From Bin87 sp965232895 (GTDB lineage Bacteria; Chloroflexota; Dehalococcoidia; Lucifugimonadales; UBA3495), in NCBI GenBank assembly GCA_965232895.1, contig OZ247430.1:744001-808000 (forward strand): DNA of 64,000 bases. Direction: 5' to 3'. Both the position numbers and the translations under genes were made by a program. The notes under the pieces are model-generated. The model did not search any database and was not told the DNA's origin. It was given only the letters and a program-made list of their open reading frames with translations. Below are positions 63,901 through 64,000 of this stretch, piece by piece; within the stretch, counting starts at the first letter, position 1; every line of letters starts with the position of its first letter.

Positions 63901-64000
63901 ACGCGGGGATAGACCCCGCTGATGTACCGAGCTCCCGGTTCCAGCCGGGGTTCCCCCGCACACGCGGGGATAGACCTATTCGCCACAGGCCAGCCCAGCG
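51971..64000 (+). CRISPR. Main type I-E CRISPR array, at least 197 repeats, continues past the window
   Basis: The repeat is 28 nt, starts GGTTCCCCCGCACACG, ends GGGGATAGACC, and forms the stem CCCCCGC/GCGGGG-like hairpin. The period is 61 nt (33-nt spacers). From repeat starts at 51971, 57400, 57462, 60268, 60289, 60350 and 63949 I derive 197 full repeats and one 21-nt partial, assuming no compensating irregularities, with about 196 complete spacers. One interval (57400-57462) has a 34-nt spacer. The partial repeat (60268-60288) abuts a full one. Repeats are almost invariant to the last one seen, so the far end is not near. The orientation matches the cas genes. Confidence 0.98.
60268..60288 (+). 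repeat. Truncated CRISPR repeat joined directly to a full repeat
   Basis: The first 21 nt of the repeat (GGTTCCCCCGCACACGCGGG plus G) are followed at once by a complete repeat at 60289. There is no spacer and the 3' end GATAGACC is missing. It is the only such event seen in the array. Confidence 0.95.

Noticed and set aside
51838..63963. Dozens of minus-strand open frames with repeating motifs such as GLSPRVRGN, SIPACAGEP and VYPRVCGGT
   Set aside because: They are the CRISPR repeat read in three frames; the 61-nt period rotates the frame and the repeat lacks stop codons. They are not proteins.

Overview
The window is GC-rich, densely coded bacterial DNA. No rRNA or clade-specific marker is present, so the assignment is tentative. 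A three-S1-domain ribosomal protein S1, a PolX polymerase with a PHP domain, a mitochondrial-type aconitase, a DtxR-type regulator, an MpaB-type oxygenase, many GxxExxY/Uma2/HicAB-type accessory genes and dispersed hairpin repeats suggest a Chloroflexota-like (possibly Dehalococcoidia-like) environmental bacterium.

Positions 1-32,200 are mostly ordinary chromosome: an ABC transporter ATPase, a HAD hydrolase, a DtxR-family regulator, tRNA-Phe(GAA), rpsA, polX, aconitase, two exported or lipoprotein genes, ferredoxin, an Lrp regulator, a DMT permease, a PEP mutase/isocitrate lyase-family enzyme, an esterase, a P450-MMPL pair, an MpaB oxygenase, a queuosine-precursor transporter, glutamine synthetase, an ammonium transporter and a DEAD-box helicase. 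Several small cassettes are inserted here (GxxExxY, Uma2, DUF3800, HicBA). Some are broken: hicA has an in-frame stop, a glutamine synthetase tail is stranded beside amt, and two small genes carry frameshifts.

Positions 32,200-41,300 are a decayed accessory island. It holds an IS630 remnant, an istB fragment, an intact IS5-type element sitting between two truncated surface-protein genes, an IS66 fragment, paralogous small membrane proteins, a heptad-repeat coiled-coil protein and a frameshifted CAP-domain lipoprotein.

Positions 41,333-64,000 hold a complete type I-E CRISPR-Cas locus: cas3, then an RHH/RelE toxin-antitoxin pair, a reversed degenerate mini-CRISPR and a small Cys-rich protein, then a strong promoter and cas8e - [VRR-NUC nuclease fused to cas11] - cas7e - cas5e - [three-repeat mini-CRISPR] - cas6e - cas1e - cas2e, followed by an array that runs off the window end. 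From the 61-nt period I derive 197 full repeats plus one 21-nt partial repeat.

The most unusual feature is the second gene of the Cascade operon. It has a full VRR-NUC (PD-(D/E)XK) nuclease domain with all motif residues, in one frame with the Cse2/Cas11 small subunit. Cas3 also keeps its HD nuclease and helicase motifs, so this Cascade would carry its own extra nuclease. The mini-CRISPR between cas5e and cas6e supplies the last codons of cas5e and ends a few bases before the cas6e ribosome-binding site, so Cas6e could cut its own operon mRNA there.
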